From Symbiodinium natans (lineage: Eukaryota; Sar; Dinophyceae; Suessiales; Symbiodiniaceae): DNA of 64,000 bases. This document shows, in pieces, positions 61,905 through 64,000 of this stretch. The position numbers and the translations under genes are program-made. Location of the stretch: positions 62,001-126,000 of the forward strand of contig CAJNDS010002712.1 in NCBI GenBank assembly GCA_905221605.1, read 5' to 3'. The notes beneath the pieces were generated by a model, which had not been told where the DNA came from, did not search any database, and saw only the letters and a list, made by a program, of their open reading frames with translations. Each line of letters begins with the position of its first letter. Within the stretch, counting starts at the first letter, position 1.

Positions 61905-63640
61905 TCGGAAACTATCGGGCTGTTGGCAGGTCTTAACACGCTCACTGAGGTGAACGAGTCGCTGACGCATCTGCAGCACAGCGCCGCCATTTGCGCGTGG
62001 AATCCCACTCGAATAGCTCCAGGTCTTCGCCTTTCCTGAAATCGCACAGTCGGAATCGGAAAGTGTATGGCTTGCAAGCGGACGTCGGAGCTGCATTTTG
62101 TTGTCGAAGAGTCTGTTTGATCTCCAAGGTCGTCGAGGTCGTGCTGGCTGCAGACCGAATGGCAACTCGTTCATACCTTGCACAACGCTGACCGCCACCA
62201 CTAGCATGCAGCAAGGACACAGCTTCGTGAAGCTGAAGCAATCTGAAGTCTGAAGCAGCATCTTACCCCTAGTTTTGCCAGGCTGCAGAACCTCGTAGAC
62301 AGCTCCGTCCCCAACTGGCAAGAGCGGCGTATCGGTCATGGAGGTCTCCGGACGAATCCTGCATCAGGAACCCCAAGCCGCAACTGCAAATACCCCCGAA
62401 ACCCTAGTGCCGGAAGAAGAATCAGGCAAGACTCCGGCAAGACCATGCCAACGCAGCAAAGGAGCAGAGTTCGTGCTGGCGACTTCTCTTGCTGCCGTTG
62501 ATCCTGCAGAAGCGTGTGCAACCCAGCTTACATCTTGCATGGGCTGCTCGTAACAGCAAGGCCCGTAGCGCTGAGAGAAGGGCAGGGCTCAACCCCAGGT
62601 AGTATTGGTGCCAAGGCACAATGTAGCCTGCGTCTGTGTCCGCCCGGCCAAAGAGCATCTGACCAAGCAGCTTGTCCTGCTCCTGTCTAGCAACAGCAGC
62701 AGGACGCGTTTTGCCGCTTGCCAGGGACAGCAACACAGGGAATGCGTCCTTGACATCCTTACTGGGAGCTTCCACGGCAATCCCTTCGGTGCTGCCCTCC
62801 TGTCAACAGCTGGTGTGAAGGAAAGCCAAGTTTCGACACGATCGATGCCATGCCTCGATCGGTCGCAGGACTTCGGCCCCGCCAATATGGGTTGGCAGAA
62901 ATCGGCTTCCAACCTTGCCATTTTAGTTTTCAGATCAAACTCACCATACCTGGCTCAAACTAACTCCATGTGCAATCGCTGCAAGCAGAGAATGGTGCAG
63001 GGAGAAGTTTTGTCGAGCTGCCTGTATCCAGCAGCCTCCATACGGGGTGCCCTGACACAGGTCAGCAGGCAGCTGAGGCCAAATTGTCATGCACGGAAAG
63101 CGAGGGACAATGCGCCTGGATCCGGGACCCAAACAAAGCAACCTGTGACTAAAAAGCACTCATGACAGATGCTACAAGGGAAGCTGCGAGGAGGGTCTGT
63201 CAGCACACTATCGCTACTACTGGAACCTTGCTGTGCTTGTCCCCCAAGTCGGGCGAGCATCGGTATCTGCCATTTGTCTTCGGATGGTGGGGGCTGTTGT
63301 GTCGCACGTGCCCGGCAGAACAGCATGAACAAAGCTGACACAAGCTGCCTGATGCCATTGCTCTTGGAGCGGAGCTGCAGGTTGTCGACCACGAACAGCT
63401 GCTTCTGCGGCGCAGCCTTGCAATGTGTGCGCAGGGAAAGTGCGTCAAGCGATTCAGTCGGAATTGGAGGCGAGATGAAGGCGGCAGTTTCGGTCAACGG
63501 AGCCTTTCTCGCAATGTGATGCACGGCATGGGTGGGGTGTGGGTGACCTCGACATGCTAAGCACCCTTTCGGCATTGAAAAAAAGCAGTGTGCCGAGGTA
63601 GGTGGGCAGTGGCAATTGCTGGGTAGGGGTGCCATGGACA
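61905..63640 (-). CDS. Unrecognised multi-exon gene
   Basis: Minus-strand pieces: 63633..~63250 (MAPLPSNCHCPPTSAHCFFS start, later QKQLFVVDNLQLRSKSNGIR), about 62900..62810 (FCQPILAGPKSCDRSRHGID, then VETWLSFTPAVD), about 62775..62560 (EAPSKDVKDAFPVLLSLASG, then KLLGQMLFGRADTDAGYIVP), 62339..~62265 (MTDTPLLPVGDGAVYEVLQP) and about 62140..61960 (CKPYTFRFRLCDFRKGEDLE, then LFEWDSTRKWRRC). Good open frames with mixed secondary structure; I recognise no family. One gene or two. Confidence 0.45.
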
Positions 63641-63769
63641 ACGCCCTGTTTACGCACACACTAATGATACAATCTTCGAATATGCAAACATACCAAAGTA
63701 CTAAAATACGAAATGCTCATTCATGTACTATTCTGCGAATATACTAGTGGAATAAAAGTTATAATTGCA

Positions 63770-63945
63770 AAAATGATAATAATAATAATAGTAGTAATAA
63801 TAATGATAACAAAAAAGTCGCAAAACAAGAAAAATAAAAACAATAAGAAGAAGAAGAATACCAAAGTACTAATAGTAATAGTAAAAATAATAATCATAAC
63901 AATAACAAAACTAAGAATAAGAATAAGAATAAGAATAAGAATAAC
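63770..63945. repeat. A-rich AAT/AAG/AATAAG microsatellite
   Basis: AATAAT, AGAAGAAG and GAATAAGAATAAG tracts. The Ile/Phe-rich frame on the minus strand is an artefact. Confidence 0.95.
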
Positions 63946-64000
63946 AATGATAGGAGCTCCAAGCATCAGGCCTTTACCGGTTCCTCTTTGGGAGCCTCAG

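Noticed and set aside
1-64000. Dinoflagellate spliced-leader relic as a sign of retroposed genes
   Set aside because: I scanned by eye for the CCATTTTGGCTCAAG core and found none; a computed search could still find degenerate copies.
1-64000. tRNA and rRNA genes
   Set aside because: No cloverleaf or rRNA core was recognised by eye; a covariance-model scan was not possible.

Overview
The window looks like nuclear DNA of a dinoflagellate, most likely a Symbiodiniaceae-type alga. Short exons are separated by many introns, and most introns do not start with GT. Every gene I can model lies on the minus strand, matching dinoflagellate unidirectional gene blocks. There are long satellite and microsatellite tracts and interstitial TTTAGGG-type telomere repeats. 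The SHQW/ankyrin protein family near 53-57 kb is abundant in these algae. Most long open frames on either strand are shadows of repeats or non-coding sequence. I built the genes by reading the minus strand for conserved motifs and joining exons at AG acceptors in frame.

Layout in transcription order (right to left): 63.6-61.9 kb, exons of an unrecognised gene; 61.35-61.21 kb, a possible ankyrin exon; 58.7-57.5 kb, exons of another unrecognised gene; 57.4-53.2 kb, an SHQW/WYDYFSCPQ plus ankyrin-repeat gene; 53.07-47.4 kb, a bacterial/plastid-type glucose-6-phosphate isomerase with about 20 small exons; 46.9-46.4 kb, an unrecognised gene; 41.6-38.9 and 29.6-28.0 kb, four copies of an uncharacterised dispersed repeat family, one carrying a fold-back inverted repeat; 38.0-37.6, 32.8-32.3, 31.3-30.6, 26.7-26.4, 25.5-24.0 and 22.0-21.3 kb, fragments of unrecognised genes; 20.0-4.1 kb, a RagC/D (Gtr2-type) GTPase gene; 3.76-0.08 kb, a predicted single-pass membrane protein.

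The main structural result is that the repeat-rich block (about 4.9-15.6 kb) lies inside a single RagC/D intron of about 11.4 kb. It holds a mostly 200-240-bp-unit satellite that flips orientation, a GATGGGG minisatellite, a telomere-repeat block, a palindromic satellite of about 310 bp and triplet repeats. Part of it (4876-12427) is bracketed by a perfect 27-bp inverted repeat. In four modelled genes, 29 introns have resolved borders: 14 GC-AG, 9 GT-AG and 6 GA-AG. Several have near-identical direct repeats across the two splice sites, and a short repeat family recurs at intron positions. This is what intron gain by introner-type elements would leave.

The four modelled genes are a nutrient-sensing GTPase, a glycolytic enzyme, an ankyrin protein and a membrane protein. 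They share strand and intron style; I see no evidence that they form one pathway. All exon joins are by eye and need transcript support.
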